From DATDIC01 sp963777625 (lineage in GTDB: Bacteria > Pseudomonadota > Alphaproteobacteria > Acetobacterales > Acetobacteraceae), in the NCBI GenBank assembly GCA_963777625.1, contig CAVZRO010000001.1:1-64000 (forward strand): 64,000 bases of DNA, given 5' to 3'. Positions 9,635 to 23,131 of the stretch are shown in pieces (position 1 is the stretch's first letter; the number at the start of each line of letters is the position of its first letter). A model generated the notes under the pieces. That model was given only the letters and a program-made list of their open reading frames with translations. It made no database searches and was not told the DNA's origin. Both the position numbers and the translations under genes were made by a program.

Positions 9635-10339
9635 ATGTCCGCACCGGAGAACCCCCGGCACCCGGCCTGGGTGCGCCTGACGCACTGGATCAACGGCGTG
9701 TGTCTGGCGGTTCTGTTGATGAGCGGGCTGCAAATCTTCAATGCGCATCGAGCTCTCTATTGGGGCATCCGGTCCGATTTCGCCCACCCGTTGCTGGCAT
9801 TGCGGCGTGGCTTTCCATGGTGGATCACGCTGCCCGGTTACCAGGACCTTGCGGCAGGCCGGCATTGGCACTTCTTCTTCGCCTGGATCTTCGTTCTCAA
9901 CGGGATCGTCTATCTCGTCACCGCGCTAATCGGCGGGCATCTGCGCGGTGATCTCCTGCCGGGCGGCGAAGAACTCAGCGGTGTCGGCCGGACTCTGCGC
10001 GACCACCTCCGCTTGCGGTTCCCGCACGGCGCCACGGCGCGCGGCTATAATCCGCTGCAGAAACTATCCTATCTCGCCGTCATTTTCGTTCTGCTGCCGC
10101 TGATGCTGCTCACCGGCCTGACCATGTCACCGGCCGTGGACACGATGCTGCCGTTGCTTCTGACCGTGTTCGGCGGCCGCCAGTCGGCGCGGACCATCCA
10201 CTTCATCGTTGCTTCGCTGTTGGTGGGGTTCACGATCCTACACATTGCGATGGTGCTGCTCTCGGGCTTTGTCAACAACATGCGGGGTATGATCACCGGC
10301 CACTACACGATCCCTCCTGAACACGAGGGACCAACATGA
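9635..10339 (+). CDS. Cytochrome b561/b6-type membrane subunit
   Basis: Integral membrane cytochrome of 234 residues with four predicted helices. Histidines are placed as haem ligands: RLTHWINGVCLAVLLMSG in helix 1, GRHWHFFFAWIFVLNG in helix 2, KLSYLAVIFVLLPLMLLTG in helix 3 and TIHFIVASLLVGFTILHIAM in helix 4. It overlaps the following molybdopterin oxidoreductase gene by ATGA. The pairing fits a membrane electron carrier serving a periplasmic Moco enzyme, comparable in logic to MsrQ-MsrP or other cyt b / sulfite-oxidase-fold pairs. Confidence 0.9.
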   Translation: MSAPENPRHPAWVRLTHWINGVCLAVLLMSGLQIFNAHRALYWGIRSDFAHPLLALRRGFPWWITLPGYQDLAAGRHWHFFFAWIFVLNGIVYLVTALIGGHLRGDLLPGGEELSGVGRTLRDHLRLRFPHGATARGYNPLQKLSYLAVIFVLLPLMLLTGLTMSPAVDTMLPLLLTVFGGRQSARTIHFIVASLLVGFTILHIAMVLLSGFVNNMRGMITGHYTIPPEHEGPT

Positions 10340-11103
10340 TCCCACGTCGGCGAGCGCTGTGGAGCGCCACCGCCATGTGCGCAAGCGCGGCACTCGGCGG
10401 CTGCGACCAGCTTTCGCGGTCGGACATCGTCATGCACGGGCTAAACTTTGCGACGGCGCTGGACCGGTGGGTCCAGCGCCTGCTGCTGCCCCGAGCTGCG
10501 CTCGCCCGCGAGTATCCGGCCAGGGACATCAGCCCGCATTTCCGCGCGAACGGTTCCACTGATCCGGACGATCCGGAGTATCGCCGTCTCGCGGAGTCCG
10601 GATTTGCCGATTGGCGTCTGTCTGTGGAGGGATTGGTGCAGCGAAAGCTCCGCCTGTCGCTCGCCGATCTCCGCGCTTTGCCGTCACGGACGCAGATCAC
10701 CCGGCATGACTGTGTCGAAGGATGGAGCTGCATCGGCAAGTGGCAGGGTGCGTCGCTCTCGGCTGTGCTGGCGCGCGCCGGACTGCTGCCGGGCGCACGC
10801 TACGTGGTGCTTTACTGCGCCGACACGCTGGAGCAGACGCTCGACAACACTGGGCGCTATTACGAAAGCATCGATCTAACCGACGCGATCCATCCGCAGA
10901 CGATCCTGGCCTATGCCATGAACGATCGACCTCTGCCGGTGGCTTACGGCGCGCCGCTCCGCCTGCGGGTGGAGCGGCAGCTCGGTTACAAGATGGCGAA
11001 ATATGTGATGCGCATCGAGGTGGTCAATGGCTTCACGCGCATCGGCCGTGGCCGCGGCGGTTTCTGGGAAGACCGCGGCTACGCCTGGTACACGGGGATC
11101 TGA
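10336..11103 (+). CDS. Molybdopterin-dependent oxidoreductase (sulfite-oxidase fold)
   Basis: Probable periplasmic Moco enzyme of 255 residues. The sulfite-oxidase-fold core is present, with the Mo-ligand cysteine in HDCVEGWSCIGKWQG and the conserved later elements AYAMNDRPLPVAYGAPLRLR and YKMAKYVMRIEV. The N-terminus combines an RRRALW twin-arginine-like motif with ALGGCDQ, a lipobox, so it may be Tat-exported and lipid-anchored. It is translationally coupled to the cytochrome b gene. It lacks the extra dimerisation domain of full-length sulfite oxidases; substrate unknown. Confidence 0.88.
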   Translation: MIPRRRALWSATAMCASAALGGCDQLSRSDIVMHGLNFATALDRWVQRLLLPRAALAREYPARDISPHFRANGSTDPDDPEYRRLAESGFADWRLSVEGLVQRKLRLSLADLRALPSRTQITRHDCVEGWSCIGKWQGASLSAVLARAGLLPGARYVVLYCADTLEQTLDNTGRYYESIDLTDAIHPQTILAYAMNDRPLPVAYGAPLRLRVERQLGYKMAKYVMRIEVVNGFTRIGRGRGGFWEDRGYAWYTGI

Positions 11104-11144
11104 CCGAGCGTCACCCCGCGTCCAGCCCCCCGGTCGGTAGCGGT

Positions 11145-11774
11145 TCAGTCGCGCAAAGATAATTCACTCGACCGGCGACGGCGGCGGATCAACCCGAGTC
11201 CAAGAAGTCCAGTTCCCAAAAGCGCCAACGACGCCGGCTCAGGAATGGGGCGTGTGGCGATGCTGCTGCCCACCCCGGTTTCGTAGGCATAGCCTACGAG
11301 CGTGGGACCGGCAACTTCAATGTATCCATAGTGCAGTCCGTCCGGCAGGGTAAAGTCAATGCCTATGAAGTCCTCGGCCAACGAATAAGCAATGCCGGCC
11401 GGGGTGGGGAATTGCGTGAACATCGTGTAGCCGTTGTTGCCGATATCCGACCCGATCTCATACGGGATCGGCTGCACCGCCGGAGGCGAGGCAAAGGGAT
11501 TGTAGAAACTATTGACGGCGCCCGTACCACCGGTGGACACGGCATCCACGGTGTAGGTGATATCATCAGGATTGTAGCCGAGATAGCTCAAGGTAAAGCT
11601 TGCGGAGATCGGATTGCCGAATGTGATGGTCGTCGGCGCGGTCGAGAAATCCGTATCTGGGTTGAAGCAAATCACCGCCGCGCGAGCCTCGTGGCTCACG
11701 CCAAAAATCCCCGCAGCAACCAATGCGAGAGTGGAAACGGCGACGACACGCGAGAATTTACAGTGACGGGCCAT
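11145..11774 (-). CDS. PEP-CTERM sorting domain protein
   Basis: Secreted protein of about 209 residues. A signal peptide (VVAVSTLALVAAGIFGVSHE) is followed by a Gly/Tyr/Thr-rich body with no recognised domain. The C-terminus is textbook PEP-CTERM: PIPEPASLALLGTGLLGLGL then a run of arginines. Such proteins are processed by an exosortase and often go to the cell surface or exopolysaccharide matrix. The start at 11774 (MARHCKF) is chosen because signal-peptide features begin there. No exosortase gene is in the window. The DNA just upstream (11800-11935) is less GC-rich than its surroundings and may hold the promoter. Confidence 0.9.
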   Translation of the reverse strand: MARHCKFSRVVAVSTLALVAAGIFGVSHEARAAVICFNPDTDFSTAPTTITFGNPISASFTLSYLGYNPDDITYTVDAVSTGGTGAVNSFYNPFASPPAVQPIPYEIGSDIGNNGYTMFTQFPTPAGIAYSLAEDFIGIDFTLPDGLHYGYIEVAGPTLVGYAYETGVGSSIATRPIPEPASLALLGTGLLGLGLIRRRRRSSELSLRD

Positions 11775-11939
11775 AACGGATTCCTTCGGGGATTCACTGT
11801 CCTGCAGGTTAAGAAAATCGACATATTCATGCACTTCACAATAAAGTACCCGCCGCAGCACTCGCATTTTTTGATGACACTGCGCGATGTCAGGTGTGAT
11901 TGATGCCGATCCTGGTACAGATCCTGCTGCGATATGACG

Positions 11940-14584
<2,645 letters not shown>

Positions 14585-14788
14585 GGGCGATGGGACGGTC
14601 CTGAGGGTGGAGGTCTTTCCGATTAGCCCAGCGGTGCTGTCCTGTCACGCCACGAAAGCACCATGGTCGAGGTCCGCCAGACCACCATATCGACGAGACG
14701 GAACCATCTGGCGCCGCCCGTTATCCGGCTTCGACCAAAGCTCAGGCAAATCCTCTGGCGCACGGGCACTGGGCGTAATCCTACTGCG

Positions 14789-16214
14789 TCACTCATTCCG
14801 CACGACGGCCTTCTGACGCATCTGTCCGCAACAGGGACATCGCGGCAGTGCGTGGGCCAAAGCTCGCGCGAGGCGGATACGCAACGTGGCGATTGAGTGC
14901 GGCATGTGGCGTTGCGAACGCAGTGGCAGATCCTCTGGGTCGATAACCATCGGGAAGGCAAGATTGCGCGCCTCGCCAGGAGCGGGCTGGTCCTGAGGGG
15001 GGAATCGTCTCCTTCTCGGAAATCAGGAAACCGTAGGCAGCGACACAGAGAGTTGCGTGATGATGGAAGCCACGCCAACCACGGCCTTCGTAGTGACCCA
15101 GGCCGACTTCCTGTTTGAGTTCGAGATAGTCGCGCTCGATGCGCCAGCGCATCTTGGCCTGATCGACCATGCGCTCGAGCGAGATGTCGGCCGCCAGCGT
15201 GCAGAGCCAGTAGTGATCCGGTTCGGCCTCGCCCTCCGGCCACTCGATCAGCAGCCACTCCTCTGGCGCCGGTTCATTCCGCCTGGCGTCTCATGTGCCG
15301 GACGCACCCGCCATCGGGCGAACCGCGAGCTCAGCGGCGTGTTGCTGCCGTCCCGCCATTTGATCTGTTGCCAGGCAGCGGCGTCGAGCTCCAGAGCCAG
15401 CGTCTTGGCCGACACGGGACGATGCGTCGCGTCACGGCGCAGCCGCTTGCCGGGCCGGCCGCGGCCTGAGTGGGACGCCGGTGGCAACGCTGCCTCGCCG
15501 GGCCGCCACACCATCGTGGCGGGCAGGATGCCGGCCACGTAGGTCAGCCCAAGTTCGCTGATCCCGGCTCGCAGTTTGCTGTCGTTGCCATAGGCCGGGT
15601 CCATCAGCACCGGCGCCGATGGCACACCATCCGCCAGCGCCTCGCGCAGCTGCTGCAACGCGATCTCCGGCTTGGTCTGGAAGCGAACATCATCGGGCAC
15701 GCCGGCGATCTTTCGGCGGGCCGCATCGTCGGCCCACTCCTTCGGTAAATACAGCCGGTAGGCAACCGGCAAGCTTCCCTGATGGGTCGCCACTGACAAA
15801 CTCACTGCCACCTGGCAGTTGTCTTGCTTGCCCAACTGGCCGCAATACTGCCGCGCCACCCCGACCGAATGGCTGCCTCTTGGGGAACCCGGTGTCGTCG
15901 ATGATCCACGCCTGGACCGGTTCGTCCCGCGTGATGGATGGCAGCACACAGTCGCGCACACGGCGCAGCATCGCCCGATCCGACCACGGCGCCTGCGCCA
16001 CAAAGTGCAGCAGCGACTGGTGTTGCGCCGCAGTTCGCTCCGGCGCGGTCACCGCCGCCAGCGGCTCGACACTCTTGCGACCCTCCGCCGACAGCAGTCC
16101 GATACAGTAGTCCGCGAATGGCCTGACCCGGTCGGCATGGCCGAGCACCGATGCCAAACTTGCTGTGTAATCCTCGAACCGCGCTTGCGTGCCGGTTGCA
16201 TCGTCGAGACCCAT
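14789..16214 (-). pseudogene. IS701-family transposase, three frameshifts
   Basis: DDE transposase of the IS701 family. It begins MGLDDATGTQARFEDYTASL. The DDT box (VQAWIIDDTGFPK) carries the first catalytic Asp. SVGVARQYCGQLGKQDNCQV, VLMDPAYGNDSKLR and MRWRIERDYLELKQEVGL follow. The C-terminus reads HSIATLRIRLARALAHALPR, ending at the stop at 14789-14791. Frame breaks lie near 15878, 15291 and 14980. It sits between alaS and the Hint-protein gene. I could not fix the IS ends: the candidate terminal sequences near 14745 and 16290 match only weakly. Confidence 0.85.
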
Positions 16215-16470
16215 CCCACCCTCCCTGGACGGCTTGAATCTCCACCTCTAACCAATCACTCTCGCGTCGCACCAAGCGGAAAATGCCAGATCACATCGCA
16301 GTTTTGCGAATAGTAGGAGTAACGCTCGCAACGTATCTCAAGCCCGTCTGACCTCCCTGACCGATCCCATCCGGGCAGCAGGTATAGGATTAACATTTGA
16401 TTGACATCGTTCCACACTACCCGCCATCATTCCAGCAAGCGGAAGAGCCCGGCTTTCAGGGAAACAGGCG

Positions 16471-19400
16471 ATGGCCAACACGTTCACCTGGAACACGACC
16501 AATGGCGACTGGTCGATCGGCTCGAACTGGACCGATATCACCAGCGCGACCGCTGGTCCGCCGACCAGCGCGGATGATGCCGAGTTCGTCAGCAACGGTG
16601 GCACCATTACCGGCACGGGCGCCGCGTTCGATGTGTTCTTTTCCGGCATCAATCCGTGGACGCTGGGCGGCAATTTCTCAATCGCCGACGACATGCTGGT
16701 GGGCAACAACGCACCAGCCACGGTGATCATCGCCAGCTGGCGGTACGATCGCCTCGGCAGGAACGTTCAACGCGGTCGGCAACAACGCCGGCAGCGACGG
16801 ATCGCTGCAGATCACCTCCGGCGGCACCTTCGAATCCACGCTGGCACCACAATCAGCCAGCTTCGTGCTGTCGATCGGCGACAGTGGTGCGTCTGGCACG
16901 CTGGCGGCCGCCACCGGGATCGTCACCGTCTCCGGTACTAAGGCGCTGCTCAATCTGAACGGGAACGCGCTCGCACTCGGCTTGGATGGCGGCAATGGCA
17001 GCCTGGTCATCTCCAACAGCGGCTCCGTTTCAGTCGGCACGCCAAACTCAGCCGCCATTGCGGCACTGTCGGTCGGAGACACCGGAACCGGTACCGTGAC
17101 GGTCGACGGAAGCGGCTCGCATCTGACGGTCGGCGGTTTCGCAGCTTTCGGCGGCGGCGGTTACGGCGAACTGCAAGTGCAGAACAGCGGGACCGCCACC
17201 TTCGGTGCGGCCCCGGCGAATGGGGGTGGGTTGGTTATCGGCTTAGGCTCGGGCAGCGCGGGTGCACCGACCGGCGGTAACGGGGCCGCAAACATCATCG
17301 GCGGCCTGCTCGATGCAAGTGCAACGGGAATCATTGTCGGCGGCGACGGTGTCGACGGCACGATGAATGTCAATGGCGGCGGCACGGTCCTGGCCGGCTC
17401 GTTTTTCTCGGTGGGGACTGCGGTCAACGTGTCCGGCTCGGTCGTCGGCGGCACGGGCGTTGTAGATATCGGCCCGAACGGCGCGGTCAAGATAACCGAG
17501 GCGGCACAAACCAGCAGCTACGCCGTCGAAATCGGCAGCGCCAACTCGAACGTCGGCGGCCCGACGACCGCTTCGAACGGGGTGGTCAATGTCAGCGGCG
17601 CTCAGGCCCTGCTCAATACCAATGGCAACGGGATGGAGGTCGGACGCCTCGGGAACGGCAGCCTTACGATAAGCCAGGGCGGCAGCGTCATCGCCGGAAC
17701 ACCGGACAGCACGCAGATCGAATCCGTGCTGCTCGGTGGCCAGGGGGGCAATGGCAGCATCATCATAACCGACACCGGATCGAACTTGACGTCTAACGGG
17801 TTCATGGGCGTCGGCCGTGCCGGCACCGGCAACTTGGTGGTGGAGAACTCCGGTACACTGGTGGTAGGCCTGGACCCGCAGGGGAACGGCGACCTCACGA
17901 TTGGCGCCGGAAGCCCCGCCACCGACACGGTCATCTTTACCGGCGGCAGCGGATCAGCGCTGATCACCAGCAACGGAACCGCGACCAGCCAGGCGGATAT
18001 CGTGGTTGGGAACGACGGCGTCGATGGCCAGCTAACGGTCGATAACGGCGGTACCGTCGATGCCGCGTCTCGCCTGTTCATCGGCGAGACCAGCGACACT
18101 ATCGCAGCCGGAACCACCATCATCACGCTGGCCGGCACAACCGTAACGACCGCGCCCACCACGCTCACCTCCGATGGTATCGTGAATGTCGGCGCGGGCG
18201 GCCTGCTAGAGGCGAGCGGCAGCGGCATCATCGCTGCCGGTACGTCTGATATCGTGGTCGGTGCAGGGGTGGATTCGACCGGCGCACTGAACGTCAGCGG
18301 CGCCGGCGCACTGGTGAACAGCGGCGGTTTCCGGATCGCTATCGGCGCCTTTGGCCAGGGAGAGGTCACGGTCAGCCAGGGCGGGAGCTTGGAGGCCGCT
18401 TCCGCCTTTTCCGGCGACGACGCGCTGGGGATTGGCGAGGCCGCTGGTGGAACGGGCTCGCTGGAAGTTACGGACAGCGGCTCGAGCGTCACGGCGCTGG
18501 GCCAGCTCGGCGTCGGCGACGCGGGTAGCGGCGTGCTGATCATTCAGAACGCGGCAACAGTGACGACGGGCAACAACGGCTCTGTCGATCCGTCGCAGGG
18601 CGTCGACATCGCCGAGGCGACCGGCGGCAGCGGCCAGGCCACGGTCAGCGGCACTGATTCGCTGCTTACCAATACTGGTCGTTTCGTTGTCGGCGATCTC
18701 GGTGCCGGCAGCCTGGACATTCAGAGCGGCGGCACAGTGATCACCACACCCGGCACGGTTGCTGGGCTGGCCGGTGCGGATATTGCGGCCCAGGCCGGCA
18801 GCGACGGCTCGTCGGTGACGGTGACCGGGGTGAGCTCCACCTGGAGCATCGGCGGCACGCTGATCGTGGGCGATCTCGCCTCTGGCGGCCTGAACGTCTC
18901 GGCCGGCGGCGCGGTGACCGCCAGCGCGCTCATGCTCGGCAACAGCGCCACCGGTGTGGGCGATCTGTCGCTCTCCGGCACCGCCAGCAACGTCACGCTC
19001 GCCGGCGGGCTCATTGTCGGCGGCTCCGGCATCGCCGACATCTCGATCGCCAACGGCGCCACGCTGTCCGGCACCGACGGCGACATCGGCCTCGGCACCG
19101 GCTCCTCCGGCGTGATCGACATCGAAGGTGCCGCCAGCCGGCTCGACCTGTCCGACAACCTCAACATCGGCGACGCCGGCACCGGCGTGCTGATCATGGG
19201 CGCCAACACCACGCTGTCGGTGGAGAACAACCTCAACATCGGCGCCGCCGGCGCGCTCAACCAGTTCGGCGGCGTGATCGATCCGGCAACCGGCACGATC
19301 CCAGGCCGGCGGCAGCCTGGGCGGCACCGGCGGCACCGACACGTTCACCAACTTCCTGCTCAACGACGGGGTGTTCTTTGCCTCCAGCGGGCTGCCGGAG

Positions 19401-20351
19401 ACGCTGAACGCCGGCTCGATCACCGGCAGCGGGTCGCTGGTGGTGGAGAACGGCGGCACGCTGGTGATCAACGCCGGGACAGTGCTTCAGACGCAGCTGG
19501 TGGAGTTCACCAACAGCAGCAGTTTCGCGCTGCTGAACATCGGCTCGATCAGCGGCTTCAGCGCGACCATCGGCAGCTTCAACGGGATTTCCGAGATCCT
19601 GCTGCAAGGCGCCTCGATCGCGGCCACCACGTTCGACACCGGCGACGATGTGCTGAGCCTGTTCAGCGATCTCGGCAAGACCGTGCAGATCGGCACGCTG
19701 AACGTGTCGGCGAGCGTGACGGGGGACAACCTGACGTCGCTGGAGACGGCCAACGCGCAGGGCGGGCTGGGGGGTGTGCCGTGCTTTGCGGCGGGCACGC
19801 GGATCGCGACCGAGCGCGGGCTGGTGGCGGTGGAGGCGCTGGCGGTGGGCGATCGGGTGCGGCTGGCGCCGGATGGTCCGGACGGCGCCGGGTCGCTGGC
19901 GGTGGAGTGGATCGGGCGGCGGGTGGTGGACTGCCGCCATCACCCGAAGCCGCGCGCGGTATGGCCGGTGCGGGTGCGCGCGGGGGCGTTCGGGGCGGGG
20001 TGCCCGGGGCGGGACGTTTATCTCTCGCCCGACCACGCGGTGTATGCGGATGGCGTGCTGATCCCGGTGAAGTATCTGGTGGACGGAGAGAGCGTGACGC
20101 AGGTGGCGGTGGACCAGGTGGGGTATTTCCACGTGGAACTGGAACGCCACGCGGTGCTGCTGGCCGAGGGGCTGGCGGCGGAGAGCTACCTGGACACCGG
20201 CGACCGCAGCAGCTTCATCAATGGCGGCGGCGCGGTGCGGCTGCATGCCGACTTCGCGTCACTGCGCTGGGAGGCACAGGGCTGCGCGCCGCTGGTGGTG
20301 ACGGGGCCGGAGGTGGAGCGGGTAAGGGCGCGGGTCAAACGCGCGGCATAG
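16471..20351 (+). CDS. Large repeat-rich surface protein with C-terminal Hint domain, two frameshifts
   Basis: Encodes about 1,290 residues once two slips (near 16738 and 19303) are closed. The start reads MANTFTWNTTNGDWSIGSNW, a known N-terminus of autotransporter-like repeat proteins. The body is a long Gly/Ser/Thr/Asn-rich beta-helical array with degenerate repeats such as VGDTGTGTVTVDGSGSHLTV and LTISQGGSVIAGTPDS. The last ~200 residues form a Hint (Hedgehog/intein-type) domain: VPCFAAGTRIATERGLVAVE with the nucleophilic Cys, DRVRLAPDG, and LSPDHAVYADGVLIPVKYL. Hint domains in Acetobacteraceae surface proteins are thought to self-process. No autotransporter barrel or classical signal peptide is visible, so type I secretion is possible. 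Confidence 0.85.
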
Positions 20352-20360
20352 GCACCCTGG

Positions 20361-20574
20361 GCTCCGCCCCGAACCCCGGCAGGGCTCCGCCCCTGCACCC
20401 CGGCAAAGGCTGTGCCTTTGCAATCCATCTGTTTTGGTTGGGTGTGGGGGTGGGCGCCGACCTCGCTGCTGGTAACAGCCTTGTAGGCGCCCACCCCCCA
20501 CACCCAACCCAAGTAGCGGGTTCCAAGGGCATTGCCCTTGGCGGGGTCCAGGGGCGGAGCCCCGGGGGTGCTTG
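20361..20574. repeat. Long nested inverted repeat (cruciform)
   Basis: A ~200-bp palindrome between the Hint-protein and helicase genes. The inner arms, 20436-20458 and 20486-20509, are 23 and 24 bases with a single-base bulge around a 27-base loop. The outer arms (GGGCTCCGCCCCTGCACCCC near 20384 and its complement near 20540-20566) also pair. A short hairpin, AAAGGCTGTGCCTTT, lies between. It could end transcription of the upstream gene, or be a family-specific mobile palindrome. Confidence 0.85.
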
Positions 20575-20606
20575 CATTCGCGGCGCCCTGCCCCAAACAT
20601 CCCCTC

Positions 20607-23123
20607 ATGTCCGGTTTCAACTCGCGCGTCCGGGCCGTGCTTGGCCCCACCAACACCGGGAAGACACATCTCGCCATAGAGCGGCTTCTGGGGCATGCCT
20701 CGGGAATCATCGGTTTCCCGCTGCGTCTGCTCGCCCGCGAGAACTACGATCGCATGGTCGCTCGCAAAGGTGTCCGCTCCGTCGCCCTCATCACCGGCGA
20801 AGAAAAAATCATCCCCCCGGACGCACGCTGGTTCTCCTGCACCGTCGAAGCCATGCCCCTCGACCGCACGGCCGAGTTCCTGGCGGTGGACGAGATCCAG
20901 CTCTGCGCCGACCCCGATCGCGGGCACGTCTTCACCGATCGCCTGCTGCACGCGCGCGGCCTCGTTGAAACGATGTTCCTCGGCGCCGAAACAATTCGCC
21001 CGCTGCTCCACCGCCTGGTCCCCGAGGTCGCCGTCGAGACCCGTCCACGCATGTCCCGGCTGACCTATGCCGGACCGGTCAAGCTGACCAAGCTGCCGCC
21101 GCGCAGCGCCGTCGTCGCGTTCAGCGCCGCCGAGGTCTATGCGATCGCCGAACTGATCCGCCGTCGCCGCGGCGGCTGCGCGGTGGTCATGGGCCGGCTC
21201 AGCCCACGCACCCGCAATGCCCAGGTGGCGCTCTACCAGGACAAGGAGGTGGATTTCCTGGTCGCCACCGACGCCATCGGCATGGGCCTGAACATGGATG
21301 TCGATCACGTCGCGTTTGCCGGCATCTCCAAGCATGACGGGCACCGGGTGCGCCGCCTGACCGCGGCGGAAGTGGCGCAGATCGCCGGACGCGCGGGACG
21401 CGGAATGCGGGACGGCACGTTCGGCACCACCGCCGCCTGCCCGCCTCTGCCGGACGAGTTGGTGGCGCAGGTCGAAGCCCACAGCTTCGAGCCGATCGAG
21501 GCGCTGTGCTGGCGCAACAGCGAGCTCGATTTCACCCATATCGACGCGCTGCTGGCCAGCCTCACCGAACCCCCGCCGGGACCGGGTCTGGTCAAGGGCA
21601 ACGACGCGGCGGACCTGGAGACGCTCGCAGCCTTGGCGCGGGAGCCGGAGATGCGCCGGCTGGCCCACAACCGATCCAGGCTGCGGATGCTGTGGGACGC
21701 CTGCCAGATCCCCGACTTCCGCAAACTGGCGGACGAGACGCACACGCGGCTCTGCGCCCGGGTGTTCACCCATCTGATGCAGGAAGGACACGTGCCGACC
21801 GACTGGCTGGCGGAGCAGATCGCGGCGCTGGCGCGCGCCGACGGCGATCTCGACACGCTGATGCAGCGGCTGGCCGGCATCCGGGTGTGGTCCTACATCG
21901 CCGCCCGCTCCGACTGGGTCAGGAACGCCACCCACTGGCAGGCCCGCGCACGCGAAGTGGAGGACCTGCTGTCGGACGCCCTGCACGAGCGTCTGACCAC
22001 CCGGTTCGTGGACCGCCGCGCCGCGCATCTGATGCGCCGGCTGGATGCCGGTGACGGACAGGAGCTGCTGTCGGCCGTCACCAGGCGCGGCGAGGTGGTG
22101 GTGGAGGGCCATCCGGTCGGGCAGATCGGCGGCTTCACGTTTTTCCCCGACCCCGGCACCGACAGCGACGGACGCAAGCTGGTGATGCGCGCCGCGCGCC
22201 GCGCGCTGCGGGAAGAGATGCCGCGCCGCGTGACGCTGGCGGAAACCGCGGAGGATGCCGCCTTCACGCTCGACCGGGACCACCGCCTGGAGTGGGATGG
22301 GCAGCCGGTCGCCCAACTCCGCCCCGGTGCCACGGCGCTGCGGCCGCTGGTCGAGGTGCTGGACAGCGATTTCCTGGACGGCGCCCAGCGCGAGCGGCTG
22401 CGCGTGCGCCTGCAACGCTTCGTGGACGACCGGGTGGAGACGGATTTCGCGCCGCTGTTCCGCGCCAGGGAGCAGGCCGCCGCGAACCGGTCCCTGCGCG
22501 GCCCGCTGCACCGGTTGTCGGAGTCGCTCGGCGTGATCGTGGGAACCCCCGAGGCCGGCGACCAGCAGGCACGCCGCCCCTTGAAGACGCTCGGGGTGAA
22601 AAGCGGCCGCTTCGCACTGTTCATGCCAGGGCTGCTGAAGCCCCGGGCGGCGGCGATGCGGGCGCAGCTCTGGGCGCTGCGGCGGGGAATCCCCCTGCCG
22701 GAGCTGCCGCGCGGCGGATTGGTCTCGCTGCCCGCGTCGTTCTGGCCCGACGGGTTCGCCGCGGCTTTGGGCTGGATCGAGGCTGGCCCCGTGCTGCTGC
22801 GGCTGGATATGGCGGAACGGGTCGCGGCCGATCTGGCCTGGGCATCGCGGCACGGTGCGACGGCGTTGCCGGCCGACCTCTCCTCGCGCCTGTCCATCCG
22901 CCAGGACCTGCTGCCGGCAGTCCTCCGGCGACTCGGGTTCCGGGTGATCCCCGGGCAGGCCCCCGGGCAAACCCTGGCAGCCGACCAGTATGGACCGCCG
23001 GCGCCGCTGATGATCGCGCCGCTACGGCGCCGGCCGCCCGTGCGGATCGTCCCCGACCGCTCGGCGGCACCGGCGCCGGGTCCGTTCGCTTTGTTGGCTT
23101 CGCTGGCCTCCCTGCGCCGCTGA
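20607..23123 (+). CDS. SUV3-like DExH helicase
   Basis: RNA helicase-like protein of 838 residues. Walker A is GPTNTGKT (about residues 13-20), motif II is VDEIQL (~96), and motif VI is QIAGRAGRG (~265). The layout, with no separate Q motif and a long C-terminal half, matches alphaproteobacterial homologues of the mitochondrial RNA-decay helicase SUV3. The start at 20607 (MSGFNSRVRA) is the conserved family start; upstream codons fall in the cruciform repeat. The next gene, an S4-domain protein, starts eight bases after the stop, and the pair is a recognised neighbourhood in this class. The gene is intact and unusually long for this error-prone part of the window. Confidence 0.92.
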   Translation: MSGFNSRVRAVLGPTNTGKTHLAIERLLGHASGIIGFPLRLLARENYDRMVARKGVRSVALITGEEKIIPPDARWFSCTVEAMPLDRTAEFLAVDEIQLCADPDRGHVFTDRLLHARGLVETMFLGAETIRPLLHRLVPEVAVETRPRMSRLTYAGPVKLTKLPPRSAVVAFSAAEVYAIAELIRRRRGGCAVVMGRLSPRTRNAQVALYQDKEVDFLVATDAIGMGLNMDVDHVAFAGISKHDGHRVRRLTAAEVAQIAGRAGRGMRDGTFGTTAACPPLPDELVAQVEAHSFEPIEALCWRNSELDFTHIDALLASLTEPPPGPGLVKGNDAADLETLAALAREPEMRRLAHNRSRLRMLWDACQIPDFRKLADETHTRLCARVFTHLMQEGHVPTDWLAEQIAALARADGDLDTLMQRLAGIRVWSYIAARSDWVRNATHWQARAREVEDLLSDALHERLTTRFVDRRAAHLMRRLDAGDGQELLSAVTRRGEVVVEGHPVGQIGGFTFFPDPGTDSDGRKLVMRAARRALREEMPRRVTLAETAEDAAFTLDRDHRLEWDGQPVAQLRPGATALRPLVEVLDSDFLDGAQRERLRVRLQRFVDDRVETDFAPLFRAREQAAANRSLRGPLHRLSESLGVIVGTPEAGDQQARRPLKTLGVKSGRFALFMPGLLKPRAAAMRAQLWALRRGIPLPELPRGGLVSLPASFWPDGFAAALGWIEAGPVLLRLDMAERVAADLAWASRHGATALPADLSSRLSIRQDLLPAVLRRLGFRVIPGQAPGQTLAADQYGPPAPLMIAPLRRRPPVRIVPDRSAAPAPGPFALLASLASLRR

Positions 23124-23131
23124 CCGGCCGG

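Noticed and set aside
18206..19471. A 421-codon minus-strand frame under the repeat protein
   Set aside because: Shadow of the Gly/Ala-rich repeats. No ribosome-binding site and no recognisable domain.
20352..20968. Continuation of the repeat-protein frame beyond the Hint domain into the helicase gene
   Set aside because: This frame left the true one at about 19303. After that point the product is Arg/Gly-rich noise over the Hint domain, cruciform and helicase.
20259..22970. A 903-codon open frame on the minus strand opposite the helicase gene
   Set aside because: It is antisense to a strongly conserved helicase. Its product is rich in Arg, Gln and His without domains, as expected of a shadow frame in GC-rich DNA.
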